The notes beneath the pieces were generated by a model. The model searched no databases, was not told the DNA's origin, and saw nothing but the letters and a program-made list of their open reading frames with translations. The translations under genes and the position numbers were made by a program. 64,000 nucleotides of DNA from Patiriisocius_A hiemis (GTDB lineage Bacteria > Bacteroidota > Bacteroidia > Flavobacteriales > Flavobacteriaceae), in the NCBI RefSeq assembly GCF_031846325.1, contig NZ_JAVRHZ010000004.1, positions 149,599 to 213,598 on the forward strand. Reading direction: 5' to 3'. The stretch's first letter is position 1. The number at the start of each line of letters is the position of its first letter. Of the stretch, positions 8,565 to 17,584 are shown piece by piece.

Positions 8565-10769
8565 TTAATCCCTCTTTCTGTCTTTATTTCTGTTATCACG
8601 ACCACGGTTGTCACGATTTCTATCGTTTCTTGGTGGGCGTTCTACATATCCTTCTGGTTTAGGTAAAATAGCTTTTCTAGAAACTTTTTCTTTTCTAGTA
8701 CGTTTATCCACACCAAAATACTTTACATCAAAAACATCACCCATGTTTACTACATCGCTTACATTCTCGGTGCGTTCCCATGCTAGTTCAGAAACATGCA
8801 ATAAAACCTCGTTTCCTGGTGCTTCTATGTATTCTACAACAGCTCCAAAATCAAGCATCTTTATCACTTTCACTTCATAAACAGAACCAACTTCTGGTTT
8901 AAATGTTATGCTGTCAATTTTTGCGAGTACAGCGTCAATACCTTCCTGACCTGTTCCTAGAATTTCTACAATTCCTTCTTCGGTTTCTGGATCTTCATTA
9001 ATTACAATGGTAGTTCCTGTTTCTTTTTGAAGTTCTTGAATTACTTTTCCACCTGGCCCAATTAGTGCTCCAATATATTCATTGGCGATACGTGTAGTTA
9101 CCATTTTAGGTGCGTACTCTTTTACATCGTCCCTTGGAGTTTCAATTGTATCTGTTAGGTGTTTAAGGATATGTAATCTTCCGTCTCTTGCTTGTTTTAA
9201 TGCATTTACAAGAATTTCGTATGACAACCCTTTTACTTTAATGTCCATTTGGCAAGCAGTAATACCATCTGCTGTTCCAGTTACTTTAAAGTCCATATCT
9301 CCTAAGTGATCTTCGTCTCCTAAAATATCACTAAGTACTGCGTACTTTTCACCTTCAGAAATAAGTCCCATTGCAATACCAGAAACTGGCTTTTTCATTT
9401 GCACACCTGCATCCATCATTGCCATAGTTCCTGCACATACAGTTGCCATAGATGAAGAACCGTTAGACTCTAACACCTCACTTACCACACGTACTGTGTA
9501 TGGGCAATCTTCTGGAACCATTCCTTTTAAGGCACGTTGTGCTAGGTTACCATGTCCTACTTCACGACGCGATGTTCCTCTAATTGGTCTTGCTTCTCCA
9601 GTTGAAAAAGGTGGGAAGTTATAGTGTAAATAAAATGTTTCTTCGCCCTCAAAACTTGGCATGTCAATTTGATTTGCTTCTCTAGAAGTTCCTAAGGTTA
9701 CTGTGGCAAGTGCTTGTGTTTCGCCACGAGTAAAGATAGAAGAACCATGTACAGAAGGTAGATAATCTACCTCACACCAAATAGGTCTAATATCGATTGT
9801 TTTACGACCATCTAAACGTAACCCCTCATTTAAGGTTAAATCACGTATAGCCGCTTTATTTGCTTTTGCTACATATTTATGGATAAGTTTTCCAAGCTCT
9901 GCTTGTTCTTCTTCAGAAAAAGAATTGAAAACCTCTTCTTTAATATCACTAAAAGCTTGTCCTCTTTCATGTTTTGCAGAGCCTGCTTTTGCAACAGCAT
10001 AGGTTTTGTCATACACCATATCGTGTATTTTTTTCTCAAGATCTGCATCTTCAACAGCTGGTTCATACTCACGTACTTCTTTCTTTCCAAAAGCTTCGGC
10101 TAAACGTACTTGTGCTGCACATTGTACTTTAATAGCTTCGTGAGCTGCTTTAATAGCCTCAGTCATTTCTTCTTCAGAAATTTCATCCATCTCACCTTCT
10201 ACCATCATTACACTATCTGCAGAAGCTCCAATAACCATATCGATATCAGATTCGTCAAGCTGTGCTCTAGAAGGGTTAATAATAAACTCACCATTAATAC
10301 GTCCTACTCGTACTTCTGAAATAGCACACTCAAACGGAAAGTCTGAAAGCTGAATTGCAGCAGATGCTGCTAATCCTGCCATTGCATCTGGCATTACATC
10401 ATCATCATGTGACATTAATTGTATCATTACCTGTGTTTCACTATGGTAATCTTTTGGGAATAATGGGCGCAATACTCTGTCCACAAGACGCATTGTTAAT
10501 ACTTCTCCGTCACTTGGTCTTGCTTCTCTTTTAAAGAAACCTCCAGGATAACGTCCTGCTGCTGCAAATTTTTCTCTGTAATCTACAGTAAGTGGCAAAA
10601 AGTCAACATCTGCTTGGTGATAATTAGAAACAACTGTACATAGTAACATACATTTTCCAGATTGTACCACAACAGATCCGTGTGCCTGTTTGGCTAGTTT
10701 TCCGGTTTCGAGTGTGATTTCACGCCCGTCACCTAGGTCAATGACCTCTTTAAATACTTTAGGTATCAT
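8565..10769 (-). CDS. pnp: Polyribonucleotide nucleotidyltransferase (PNPase)
   Basis: Phosphorolytic 3'-5' exoribonuclease of mRNA turnover. It has two RNase PH-like domains, with FSTGEARPIRGTSRREVGHG in the second, then a KH domain at about 553-612 (IGALIGPGGKVIQ) and an S1 domain at about 626-695. The end is a short Arg/Asp/Asn-rich tail (RNDRNRDNRGRDNRNKD), common in this phylum and probably RNA-binding. At 734 residues it is full length. It lies downstream of rpsO as in many bacteria, but a terminator and a structured leader (10811-10867) separate the two. Confidence 0.96.
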   Translation of the reverse strand: MIPKVFKEVIDLGDGREITLETGKLAKQAHGSVVVQSGKCMLLCTVVSNYHQADVDFLPLTVDYREKFAAAGRYPGGFFKREARPSDGEVLTMRLVDRVLRPLFPKDYHSETQVMIQLMSHDDDVMPDAMAGLAASAAIQLSDFPFECAISEVRVGRINGEFIINPSRAQLDESDIDMVIGASADSVMMVEGEMDEISEEEMTEAIKAAHEAIKVQCAAQVRLAEAFGKKEVREYEPAVEDADLEKKIHDMVYDKTYAVAKAGSAKHERGQAFSDIKEEVFNSFSEEEQAELGKLIHKYVAKANKAAIRDLTLNEGLRLDGRKTIDIRPIWCEVDYLPSVHGSSIFTRGETQALATVTLGTSREANQIDMPSFEGEETFYLHYNFPPFSTGEARPIRGTSRREVGHGNLAQRALKGMVPEDCPYTVRVVSEVLESNGSSSMATVCAGTMAMMDAGVQMKKPVSGIAMGLISEGEKYAVLSDILGDEDHLGDMDFKVTGTADGITACQMDIKVKGLSYEILVNALKQARDGRLHILKHLTDTIETPRDDVKEYAPKMVTTRIANEYIGALIGPGGKVIQELQKETGTTIVINEDPETEEGIVEILGTGQEGIDAVLAKIDSITFKPEVGSVYEVKVIKMLDFGAVVEYIEAPGNEVLLHVSELAWERTENVSDVVNMGDVFDVKYFGVDKRTRKEKVSRKAILPKPEGYVERPPRNDRNRDNRGRDNRNKDRKRD

Positions 10770-10810
10770 TTTAATTAAATTATACGCATAGCAAAATGCG
10801 TAGTTAAAAA

Positions 10811-10867
10811 ATTGGTCAACAATCGGTTTTCGATTGTAGTGTTGTTGTGTTGTTGTGGTTGACCAAT
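10811..10867 (-). promoter_or_regulatory. Structured pnp leader with nested stem-loop
   Basis: In the pnp 5' region, ATTGGTCAAC (10811-10820) is exactly complementary to GTTGACCAAT (10858-10867). Inside lies a second 7-bp hairpin (ACAATCG/CGATTGT, 10819-10825 with 10831-10837). The rest of the loop is an A/C-rich stretch with repeated CAACAACA on the RNA strand. The element ends 41 bases before the pnp ATG and has no U-tract, so it is not a plain terminator. In E. coli a leader stem-loop mediates pnp autoregulation; a similar role here is inference. Confidence 0.55.
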
Positions 10868-10952
10868 GAAAAACCTAAGGGTAGCTTTTTCAGTATTTGA
10901 AATTTATATAGAGTGAGATTGCTCTCAACTTAGTAACAAAGTTACTAAAAAA

Positions 10953-10976
10953 TAATGGGCTCCTAAGAGCCCATTA
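10953..10976 (-). terminator. rpsO terminator
   Basis: TAATGGGCTC, loop CTAA, GAGCCCATTA form a 10-bp perfect stem. It is followed in the rpsO reading direction by a U-rich run (A-run 10947-10952 on the plus strand). It separates rpsO from pnp. Confidence 0.85.
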
Positions 10977-10983
10977 AAATGTA

Positions 10984-11253
10984 TTACTTACGTAATCCTA
11001 ATTCTTTTACGATAGCACGGTAACGTAAAATATCTTTTTTCATTAGATAATCTAATAAAGATCTACGCTTACCTACTAGTTTTACTAGTGAACGCTCTGA
11101 ATTAAAATCTTTGTGATTTTTCTTTAAGTGTTGTGTTAAATGCTCAATTCTGTATGTGAATAAAGCGATCTGTCCTTCGGCAGACCCTGTGTCTGTTGCA
11201 CTTTTTCCGTGCTTTGCAAAAATCTTTGCTTTTTCTTCTGGTGCTAAATACAT
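10984..11253 (-). CDS. rpsO: 30S ribosomal protein S15
   Basis: Primary 16S rRNA-binding protein of the small subunit. The chosen ATG at 11253 gives MYLAPEEKAKIFAKHG and 89 residues, the standard S15 length. A longer reading frame reaching 11313 would add 20 residues unlike any S15. The conserved core (TGSAEGQIALFTYRIEHLTQHLK, KRRSLLDYL) is intact. Upstream at 11311-11318 the minus strand reads TATTTTTG, a match to the -7 consensus, though no clear -33 TTG is present. Confidence 0.96.
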   Translation of the reverse strand: MYLAPEEKAKIFAKHGKSATDTGSAEGQIALFTYRIEHLTQHLKKNHKDFNSERSLVKLVGKRRSLLDYLMKKDILRYRAIVKELGLRK

Positions 11254-11343
11254 GCTAATATTATTGTAAATGATTGTTATGTATTGACTATGTTTTTCAT
11301 AATCAGAGCGCAAAAATAATAAATTATGTGGGATAAATCCTTT

Positions 11344-12132
11344 TTAGTTAGAAATAATTTCAATTTCCACTCTTCGGTCTTTAATGTCTCCTTTACCCAA
11401 TGGAAATTTAAATGCCATTCCTTCGTAACTCATTCTAGATGCGTTTATCCCTTCCTTTAGTAGATATCTATAAACTGCTTTTGCTCTATCACGAGATAAA
11501 GTAAGGTTTCCTGTTCTATTGTTTCTACCATCTATTGGGGAGGGTTCTCCGTTAATTCCGCAACAAACATGTCCTAAAACCTTAAATTTTACTGCTGGGT
11601 TTTCCAGTAAGTATCTTTTTACTTTATAAAGAGTTGGTAAACTTTCTTCTCTTATTACATCTAGTCCAGGTATAAATAAAATACCTTCTAATATAACGGT
11701 GTCGCCAATGTTAGCTTCGGATAAAGATATTTCTAGTGAAGTTTCTGGAGGTACAAATTGTGGGGCTTCAATTGTTTTTTCTTTGTAAGTAATAATAATG
11801 TCTACTCTTCTTTCTTCAGGTAGGGGACTTTCTACCTCTCCTTTTCCAATACTTTTTACTGAAATACTATCACCTATAATTGCTTTAACGTTTGTAGCTC
11901 GATTTTCTGAAAGCTTTTGATTGTATGTTTCACTAGCAAACATGTTTGCATACCCTTCAACAATAATACTTTTAATTTTTGAAGAAGTTTCTAATAGACT
12001 ATCAATTCTTTTTTCTTGGATTGGGTTTACGGCTGAAATATCATTTTCAAAATAAATTGATAGCGTGTCAATCTTTTGCTGCCCTGTGACTGGGAGCGCA
12101 TAAAGGAGTAATAAAATGATTAGATACTTCAT
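11344..12132 (-). CDS. Secreted protein with two OmpA-like domains
   Basis: A 262-residue exported protein with an N-terminal signal (about residues 1-17, ending VTGQQ). Two OmpA-like peptidoglycan-binding modules follow. The first (about 22-110) has VEGYANMFASETYNQKLSENRA, and the second (about 140-262) has VLGHVCCGINGEPSP, LSRDRAKAVYRYLL and DRRVEIEI. The typical R/D contacts are best preserved in the second. There is no beta-barrel, so it is likely periplasmic and may tether the outer membrane to the wall. It is leftward and about 30 bp from the upstream edge of the rpsO region. Confidence 0.78.
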   Translation of the reverse strand: MKYLIILLLLYALPVTGQQKIDTLSIYFENDISAVNPIQEKRIDSLLETSSKIKSIIVEGYANMFASETYNQKLSENRATNVKAIIGDSISVKSIGKGEVESPLPEERRVDIIITYKEKTIEAPQFVPPETSLEISLSEANIGDTVILEGILFIPGLDVIREESLPTLYKVKRYLLENPAVKFKVLGHVCCGINGEPSPIDGRNNRTGNLTLSRDRAKAVYRYLLKEGINASRMSYEGMAFKFPLGKGDIKDRRVEIEIISN

Positions 12133-12240
12133 AAAACTTTTAAAGAGAATAATATAAAAATATACACAAATTTAATACCAAATTAAACTATTAAGCGTTA
12201 GTATAGTCCTAATATTGTGAACTTTAAAGATAAAACCATT

Positions 12241-13068
12241 ATGAAAACCTTTTTTGCCAAAAATTATGTAATCCTACTGCTTGCTTCACTTTTTATTGTT
12301 AGTTGTAGTGAGGATACCGACACACCTACCGAAGTAAACTTCTCTACTGAAGATACAACACGAGCAGCTCAAGCTGATAATGCAGCAGATGGAGCTTTAA
12401 CTATCATAGAAAATGGCTATTCCGAAACCGAAGAGGGTAGATCTAGTAACAATTCTTTTTTCCCAGAGTGTACAACAATAACCATATCTCCAGACGGAAA
12501 TGGGGGAGGAAGTATTATACTTGATTTTGGAGATGGATGCCAACTTAACAACGGGGCATTTGTTACGGGAAGTGTATTACTTGAATATGGTCCTATAGAA
12601 TCTGCAACAAGAACTATTACGTACACCTATAATAACTTTACTTACAATAATAAAGGTGTAATAGGTGGTGGAGAGATTTTTAGAGAGCTGTCAAATGACA
12701 ATGGTAATCCACAATCTACTGTAAATGCTGCTATTACTGTTTCATTTCCAAACACTACAGTTACTGCAACAAGAACAGGGCTTAGAATTGCAGAATGGGT
12801 GGAAGGTGTTGGTTCTGGAACTTGGACAGATAATGTTTATAATATTACTGGAAACTGGAATACCGAACTTACAAACGGATTTACTAGAAGCGGTGTGGTT
12901 TCAGAAACTTTAGTAAGGGAGTTGTCTTGCCAATATCTTGTAAGTGGTGTATTAGACTTACAGCAAAACGATTTTACTGCTCAATTAGATTTTGGAAACG
13001 GTGATTGTGATAATCAAGCAATTTTTATATTTAACGGAGAAGAGTTTCCCATTATTTTAGGGGATTAA
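12241..13068 (+). CDS. Conserved lipoprotein of unknown function
   Basis: A 275-residue predicted lipoprotein. The ATG at 12241 gives MKTFFAKNYVILLLASLFIVSCSED with a clear lipobox; an in-frame GTG 24 bases upstream would put extra residues before the signal and was rejected. The mature part is Ser/Thr/Asn-rich and beta-predicted (GSIILDFGDGCQLNNG, GNWNTELTNGFTRSGVV, LDFGNGDCDNQAIF), with four cysteines that may pair. I recognise the style as common in Flavobacteriaceae but know no function. A strong terminator follows. Confidence 0.75.
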   Translation: MKTFFAKNYVILLLASLFIVSCSEDTDTPTEVNFSTEDTTRAAQADNAADGALTIIENGYSETEEGRSSNNSFFPECTTITISPDGNGGGSIILDFGDGCQLNNGAFVTGSVLLEYGPIESATRTITYTYNNFTYNNKGVIGGGEIFRELSNDNGNPQSTVNAAITVSFPNTTVTATRTGLRIAEWVEGVGSGTWTDNVYNITGNWNTELTNGFTRSGVVSETLVRELSCQYLVSGVLDLQQNDFTAQLDFGNGDCDNQAIFIFNGEEFPIILGD

Positions 13069-13090
13069 AAAATTAGAATACTATTTAGTA

Positions 13091-13121
13091 AAGCACCTTA
13101 GTTAACTAAGGTGCTTTTTTT
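13091..13121. terminator. Perfect palindromic terminator
   Basis: AAGCACCTTA, GTTAAC, TAAGGTGCTT (13091-13116) is a 26-base perfect palindrome followed by a T-run. It ends the lipoprotein gene and directly abuts the -7 box of the next gene. Confidence 0.88.
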
Positions 13122-13128
13122 ATATTTG
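13121..13128 (+). promoter_or_regulatory. -7 box placed at a start codon
   Basis: TATATTTG is an exact TAnnTTTG. Only five bases separate it from the ATG at 13134, so transcription would begin at or next to the start codon. No convincing -33 TTG is seen at the usual distance, which lies inside the terminator stem. Confidence 0.4.
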
Positions 13129-13133
13129 CTTTT

Positions 13134-14048
13134 ATGATACAACTCAATGTAACTAACGAATTTTCTCCCTTAAAAGCAGTTGTTTTAGGCTGTGCAGATA
13201 GTAACGGTTCTACTCCAAAATTAGAAGACGCGTATGATCCAAAATCTGCTGCACATATTAAAGCAGGTACTTATCCTACTATTGAGGATATGGTAAAAGA
13301 AATGGAAGCTGTGGCTGTAGTTTTTAAAAAGTATGGAGTTACAGTTTATCGCCCAGAAACCATTGAGAGTTATAACCAGATATTTTCTAGAGATATTGCA
13401 TTTGTGATAGAAGATAAATTTATTAAAGCAAATATTTTACCAGACAGAGAGCGTGAATATGAAGCTATAGAACATGTATGGTCACAAATTCCTAAGGAAA
13501 ATCGTATTATTTTTCCTGAGGAAGCACATATAGAAGGAGGGGATGTAATGCCGCATGGAGAATACATTTTTGTGGGTACGTATCGAGGTGATGATTATTC
13601 AAATTATATTACCGCGCGCACCAATATGGAAGCAGTTAAGTTTCTACAAGAAGTATTTCCAGATAAAAAAGTAAAGTCCTTTAACCTTAGAAAATCCAAT
13701 ACCGTAGCAGAGGATAATGCATTACACTTAGATTGTTGTTTTCAACCTATAGGTAAAGGAAAATGTATCATTCATAGAGAAGGTTTTCTTGAAGAGGAAG
13801 AGTATAATTGGTTGATTGATTTCTTCGGAAAAGAAAATTGCTTTCATATTGATAAAAAAGAAATGTATCATATGAATAGTAATATTTTCTCTATTTCTGA
13901 AGATGTAATCATTTCTGAAAAAAACTTTACTAGGTTAAATACTTGGTTGCGTTCTCAAGGATTTACGGTAGAGGAGGTACCATATTACGAAATCTCGAAA
14001 CAAGAAGGCTTATTGCGATGCAGTACAATGCCATTAATTAGAGAATAA
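13134..14048 (+). CDS. Amidinotransferase / dimethylarginine dimethylaminohydrolase-family enzyme
   Basis: A 304-residue member of the guanidino-group modifying (pentein) superfamily. The expected catalytic set is visible: the acidic EGGDV at 134-138, His198 in NALHLDCC, Cys296 in LRCSTMPL close to the C-terminus, and SRDIAFV (85-91) as the substrate-side motif. The family includes arginine deiminase, DDAH and amidinotransferases. The exact substrate, free arginine or a methylated or other derivative, cannot be read from sequence. Its neighbour, two genes on, is a CtlX-type citrulline hydrolase, suggesting linked arginine/citrulline use. Confidence 0.82.
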   Translation: MIQLNVTNEFSPLKAVVLGCADSNGSTPKLEDAYDPKSAAHIKAGTYPTIEDMVKEMEAVAVVFKKYGVTVYRPETIESYNQIFSRDIAFVIEDKFIKANILPDREREYEAIEHVWSQIPKENRIIFPEEAHIEGGDVMPHGEYIFVGTYRGDDYSNYITARTNMEAVKFLQEVFPDKKVKSFNLRKSNTVAEDNALHLDCCFQPIGKGKCIIHREGFLEEEEYNWLIDFFGKENCFHIDKKEMYHMNSNIFSISEDVIISEKNFTRLNTWLRSQGFTVEEVPYYEISKQEGLLRCSTMPLIRE

Positions 14049-14084
14049 AAAACCTCTTATAACGTTACTTTCGTATATATAGTT

Positions 14085-14891
14085 ATGAAAGTTTTATTAT
14101 CCCTTTTTTTGTTGTTTACTACTTGTCTTTGTTTCTCTCAGGGTAAAATTGATGGATTTTATCAAGGCCAAGGAAATGCTACTATTGTTGTAGGTGGAGG
14201 TATTGAAGATTCTAATGAATATTTAGCGGGGAAAGATAAAACAGGGCTTGAAAGAAAGACCTATTACATTTCGCTTTTTACGAGCTATGGTATTACAAAT
14301 AATCTAGACATAAATGTATCATTGCCTTATATAGAAAGTGGGAGAAATAAAAACTTTCAAGACATTTCTATTATGCTCAAAAATAGATTTTTTGATAAAG
14401 TATATACTAATAGTGTATTGGAATTAAGTGGTAGTGCTGGCATTTCTACTCCAGTATCAGATTATAAAATTGGTGGTCTTTTTGACATTGGACAACAAGC
14501 TACCATTATAGAAAGCAGAGTAATGAGTCATTATAAAATAAATAGTGGCTGGCTTGCTACACTTCAATCAGGCTTTTCTTATAAATTAGAAGAAGTACCC
14601 AATAGTGTACCTCTAACATTGAAAGTTGGTAGAGCTAAGAAAAATATTTACTATGACATTTATTATGATGCTCAGTTTGGACTAGGCGGAATAGATTATT
14701 TAGGCACGCCTCGTCCCCAAAACTTTAGAGAGTTTGGAGTTTCATATCACAAGGTGGGTGCTACAATTTTTGCCCCAATAATAGATGGTTTTGGTGCATA
14801 TGGCACCTTTTCATATATCATAGGAGGGAGAAATATATTTTTAGGTCCTATTTATGGAGCAGGATTAAGTTATAATTTTAGTAGAGATTAA
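14085..14891 (+). CDS. Exported beta-rich, probable outer-membrane barrel protein
   Basis: A 268-residue protein with a signal peptide (MKVLLSLFLLFTTCLCFSQG). Alternating beta-strand-like segments follow, typical of small outer-membrane barrels (YYISLFTSYGITNNLDINVSLPY, GWLATLQSGFSY, IYYDIYYDAQFGLG), ending GAGLSYNFSRD. It sits 36 bp behind the guanidino hydrolase and 75 bp before ctlX on the same strand. A transport or surface role linked to these enzymes is possible but is only inference from position. Confidence 0.62.
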   Translation: MKVLLSLFLLFTTCLCFSQGKIDGFYQGQGNATIVVGGGIEDSNEYLAGKDKTGLERKTYYISLFTSYGITNNLDINVSLPYIESGRNKNFQDISIMLKNRFFDKVYTNSVLELSGSAGISTPVSDYKIGGLFDIGQQATIIESRVMSHYKINSGWLATLQSGFSYKLEEVPNSVPLTLKVGRAKKNIYYDIYYDAQFGLGGIDYLGTPRPQNFREFGVSYHKVGATIFAPIIDGFGAYGTFSYIIGGRNIFLGPIYGAGLSYNFSRD

Positions 14892-14966
14892 TGCTATTAA
14901 AGCAAACAGTTTTTTCAGTTTTTGAATAGTAAAAACCCTAAATTTGTATCTCAAACTTTCTACTTA

Positions 14967-15902
14967 ATGCAACAAATTACAAACACAATACTTATGATTC
15001 GTCCTGTAGCTTTTAGGATGAACGAAGAAACTGCTATAAACAATTATTTCCAAGAAGATTTGGAGTTAAAAAATGCCGAGATTAATACCAAAGCACAAAA
15101 AGAGTTTGATGATTTTGTGACTAAGCTAAAAGCAGTTGGCGTGAATGTGGTGGTAGAGAATGATGATGTAAAAATGGACACACCAGACTCAATTTTCCCA
15201 AATAACTGGGTGAGTTTTCATCATGATGGAATAGTTACATTATACCCTATGTTTGCCGAAAATAGACGTAGAGAACGTAGAGAAGAAATTATTAATCGTT
15301 TAGAATCTGAAGGTTACCTAATTGAAGCCTTTATGGATTATACCTCTGCTGAGGATGAAGGTTATTTTTTAGAAGGTACCGGAAGTTTATTATTAGACAG
15401 AGTACACAAAAAAGCATACTGTGCTTTATCTCCTAGAGCTGACGAGGAGTTACTTATAGAATTTTGTGAAGATTTTGAATATGATCCTGTTGTTTTTGTA
15501 GCAAATCAATCAGTTAATAATGAAAGATTGCCTATTTATCATACTAATGTGATGATGGCACTTGCCGAAAACTTTGCAGTTATTTGTTTAGAAACCATAG
15601 ATGATAAGCACGAAAAGAAAAATGTACTTAGACATCTCAAAGAAACTAAAAAAGAGGTCATAACTATTACCGAAGCGCAAATGCATCAATTTGCAGGTAA
15701 TATGCTTCAGGTTAAAGGGGATAATGATAAAAAGTATATGGTAATGAGTTTGGCAGCACATAAAAGTTTAAGACCTGACCAGATTTCAGCTATTGAAAAG
15801 CATTGTGAGATTTTAAGTAGTGACTTAGAAACAATAGAAACTTGTGGTGGTGGTAGTGCTCGATGTATGATGGCTGAGGTGTTTCTTCCTAAGCAAACTT
15901 AA
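14967..15902 (+). CDS. ctlX: Citrulline utilization hydrolase CtlX-type
   Basis: A pentein-fold hydrolase of the arginine deiminase-related family, 311 residues from the ATG at 14967. Extending to a TTG at 14922 adds 15 untypical residues and was rejected. Motifs: MIRPVAFRMNEET (10-22), DSIFPNNWVSFH (74-85), acidic FLEGTGS (134-140), YHTNVMM with His192, and CGGGSARCMMAEVF with the nucleophile Cys300. This motif order is characteristic of CtlX. A TAAATTTG box lies at 14939-14946, 20 bases before the ATG, with only an ill-spaced TTG upstream. Confidence 0.85.
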   Translation: MQQITNTILMIRPVAFRMNEETAINNYFQEDLELKNAEINTKAQKEFDDFVTKLKAVGVNVVVENDDVKMDTPDSIFPNNWVSFHHDGIVTLYPMFAENRRRERREEIINRLESEGYLIEAFMDYTSAEDEGYFLEGTGSLLLDRVHKKAYCALSPRADEELLIEFCEDFEYDPVVFVANQSVNNERLPIYHTNVMMALAENFAVICLETIDDKHEKKNVLRHLKETKKEVITITEAQMHQFAGNMLQVKGDNDKKYMVMSLAAHKSLRPDQISAIEKHCEILSSDLETIETCGGGSARCMMAEVFLPKQT

Positions 15903-15915
15903 TACCTTTTTGGTT

Positions 15916-17340
15916 TTAAGAAGTAGCAATTTTATTTATCATTCCATTAAAAATAAAATAATGAAACGGCAGCATAGCGTACCAGTATAAACGTCCCCAT
16001 AAGCCTCGGGGTCTAAAGGTAGCTGTTTGGTGTAAAACATTATTCTTGTCAATTTCAAACTCTAACCAAGCCTCACCAGGCACACGCATTTCGGCAAATA
16101 ATAACAATCTTTTTTGTTTTTTGTCAGCTAAAATAACCCGCCAAAAATCAAGAGAATCGCCTTCATAAATTTTAGTAGGATGTGTTCTCCCTCGACGTAA
16201 ACCCACACCACCAAAAAGTTTATCTATATAGCCTCTTAACTTCCATAACCAGCTACCATAATACCATCCTTTAGTACCACCAATAGACCAAATATTATCG
16301 AGTGCTCTATTAGTATCTTTCAATTTTACTTTTTGAGCATCTTTCAAGCAACCTTTTTCTGGGATTTCTACATATTTTTTTAAATCGTTCCTAAAACGAC
16401 CACTTACCATAGAGTCTTTCCAACTAGAAACTACTTGATTTTGTTTTATCTTTTTAAAAGCTAAGTTGATAGCTTCTTTATATGAGATTGGTTTAATATC
16501 TAAAATCTTTTCTAGCCTAGTGTCTTTTGTAATCACTTCAATACGCATACTGTCCACAAGGTTGAGCGCTAATTTATATGAGGTAGAAGTGACAAAGTAC
16601 AGCCAGTAGGAGGATAACTTAGGTGACATTACTGGAACATCAAGGATAAATAATTTTAATCCCCTAGTTTTAGAATACCCCTGCATCATTTGCTTATAAG
16701 TAAGTATATCTGGTCCGCCTACATCAAAAGACTCGTTGTAACATTTCTCATTTCCTAAAACACCAGTAAGGTAGTTGAGTACATCTCTTATGGCAATGGG
16801 TTGACATCTAGTTTTTACCCATTTTGGTGTAATCATTACAGGGAGCTTTTCGCATAAATCTCTAATAATTTCAAAAGAAGCACTTCCCGAACCTACTATA
16901 ATGGCTGCTCTTAAAACAGTAAGCTTGTAGGTGCCTTGATAAAGAATATTTTCTACATTTTTACGAGACCATAAATGCTTTGATAAATTATCTTCATTTA
17001 CAATACCTCCTAAATAGATTACTTGTTTGCAGTTAGTTTCGGCTAAATAAGTATTAAAATTTTTTGCTGAAATTTCTTCTTTTTCATCAAAATCTGAAGT
17101 AGATGCAGACATAGAATGAATTAAATAATAAGCAGCGTCAATATTTTTAGGAAGTATATCTGCATTTGGCTCGTCTAAGAAATCTATTTCAACAATAGTA
17201 AGCTTCTCTCTTGTTTCTTCATCTACAGATAGCCTATTGGCGCTTCGAACTGCACAAACAATTTCGTGCCCTTGTTCTAGTAATAAAGGAAGAAGACGCA
17301 TACCAATGTATCCATTGGCTCCAGTAAGAAGTATTTTCAA
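15916..17340 (-). CDS. SDR-family NAD(P)-binding oxidoreductase with DUF2867 domain
   Basis: A 474-residue two-part protein. Residues 1 to about 300 form an atypical short-chain dehydrogenase (GANGYIGMRLLPLL at 7-20, YYLIHSMS, VIYLGGIV, LRAAIIVGSGSASFEI), close to NmrA/UDP-sugar epimerase-like proteins. The C-terminal ~150 residues (WKLRGYIDKLFGGVGLRRGR, LLFAEMRVPGEAWLEFEI) match DUF2867. This fusion is common in Bacteroidota; the substrate is unknown. The gene ends 14 bp from ctlX, convergent to it. Confidence 0.8.
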   Translation of the reverse strand: MKILLTGANGYIGMRLLPLLLEQGHEIVCAVRSANRLSVDEETREKLTIVEIDFLDEPNADILPKNIDAAYYLIHSMSASTSDFDEKEEISAKNFNTYLAETNCKQVIYLGGIVNEDNLSKHLWSRKNVENILYQGTYKLTVLRAAIIVGSGSASFEIIRDLCEKLPVMITPKWVKTRCQPIAIRDVLNYLTGVLGNEKCYNESFDVGGPDILTYKQMMQGYSKTRGLKLFILDVPVMSPKLSSYWLYFVTSTSYKLALNLVDSMRIEVITKDTRLEKILDIKPISYKEAINLAFKKIKQNQVVSSWKDSMVSGRFRNDLKKYVEIPEKGCLKDAQKVKLKDTNRALDNIWSIGGTKGWYYGSWLWKLRGYIDKLFGGVGLRRGRTHPTKIYEGDSLDFWRVILADKKQKRLLLFAEMRVPGEAWLEFEIDKNNVLHQTATFRPRGLWGRLYWYAMLPFHYFIFNGMINKIATS

Positions 17341-17419
17341 GACAGTTTAGTTTGTTTAAAGATAACTAGAAATATTTAGACAAATCGTTAAAAGTGAGTT
17401 AATAGGGATTTGATTTTTT

Positions 17420-17544
17420 ACAGTTCGTCTCTTCGAGTGGATTTTTGGAGTAGAATGAGAAAAATTTGTATCGAGAAGTAACGTTGTGCTCTTAAAATTG
17501 TTCTCAATACATCCCGAAACTAGTTCGGGACACTCGAACTGACG
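17420..17544. repeat. Dispersed intergenic repeat with inverted arms
   Basis: This gap carries no credible gene but much symmetry. CCCGAA-ACTAG-TTCGGG (17513-17529) forms a hairpin. TCGAGTG (17433-17439) pairs with CACTCGA (17531-17537). The arm TTGTATCGAGAA pairs imperfectly with TTCTCAATACA. The part 17500-17544, read in reverse, recurs in degenerate form at 54862-54905. A short reading frame over it encodes low-complexity nonsense. It looks like a REP-type dispersed element. Confidence 0.6.
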
Positions 17545-17584
17545 CATAATTGGTTTATAGCAATTCTTTAAAACTAAAATTGCA

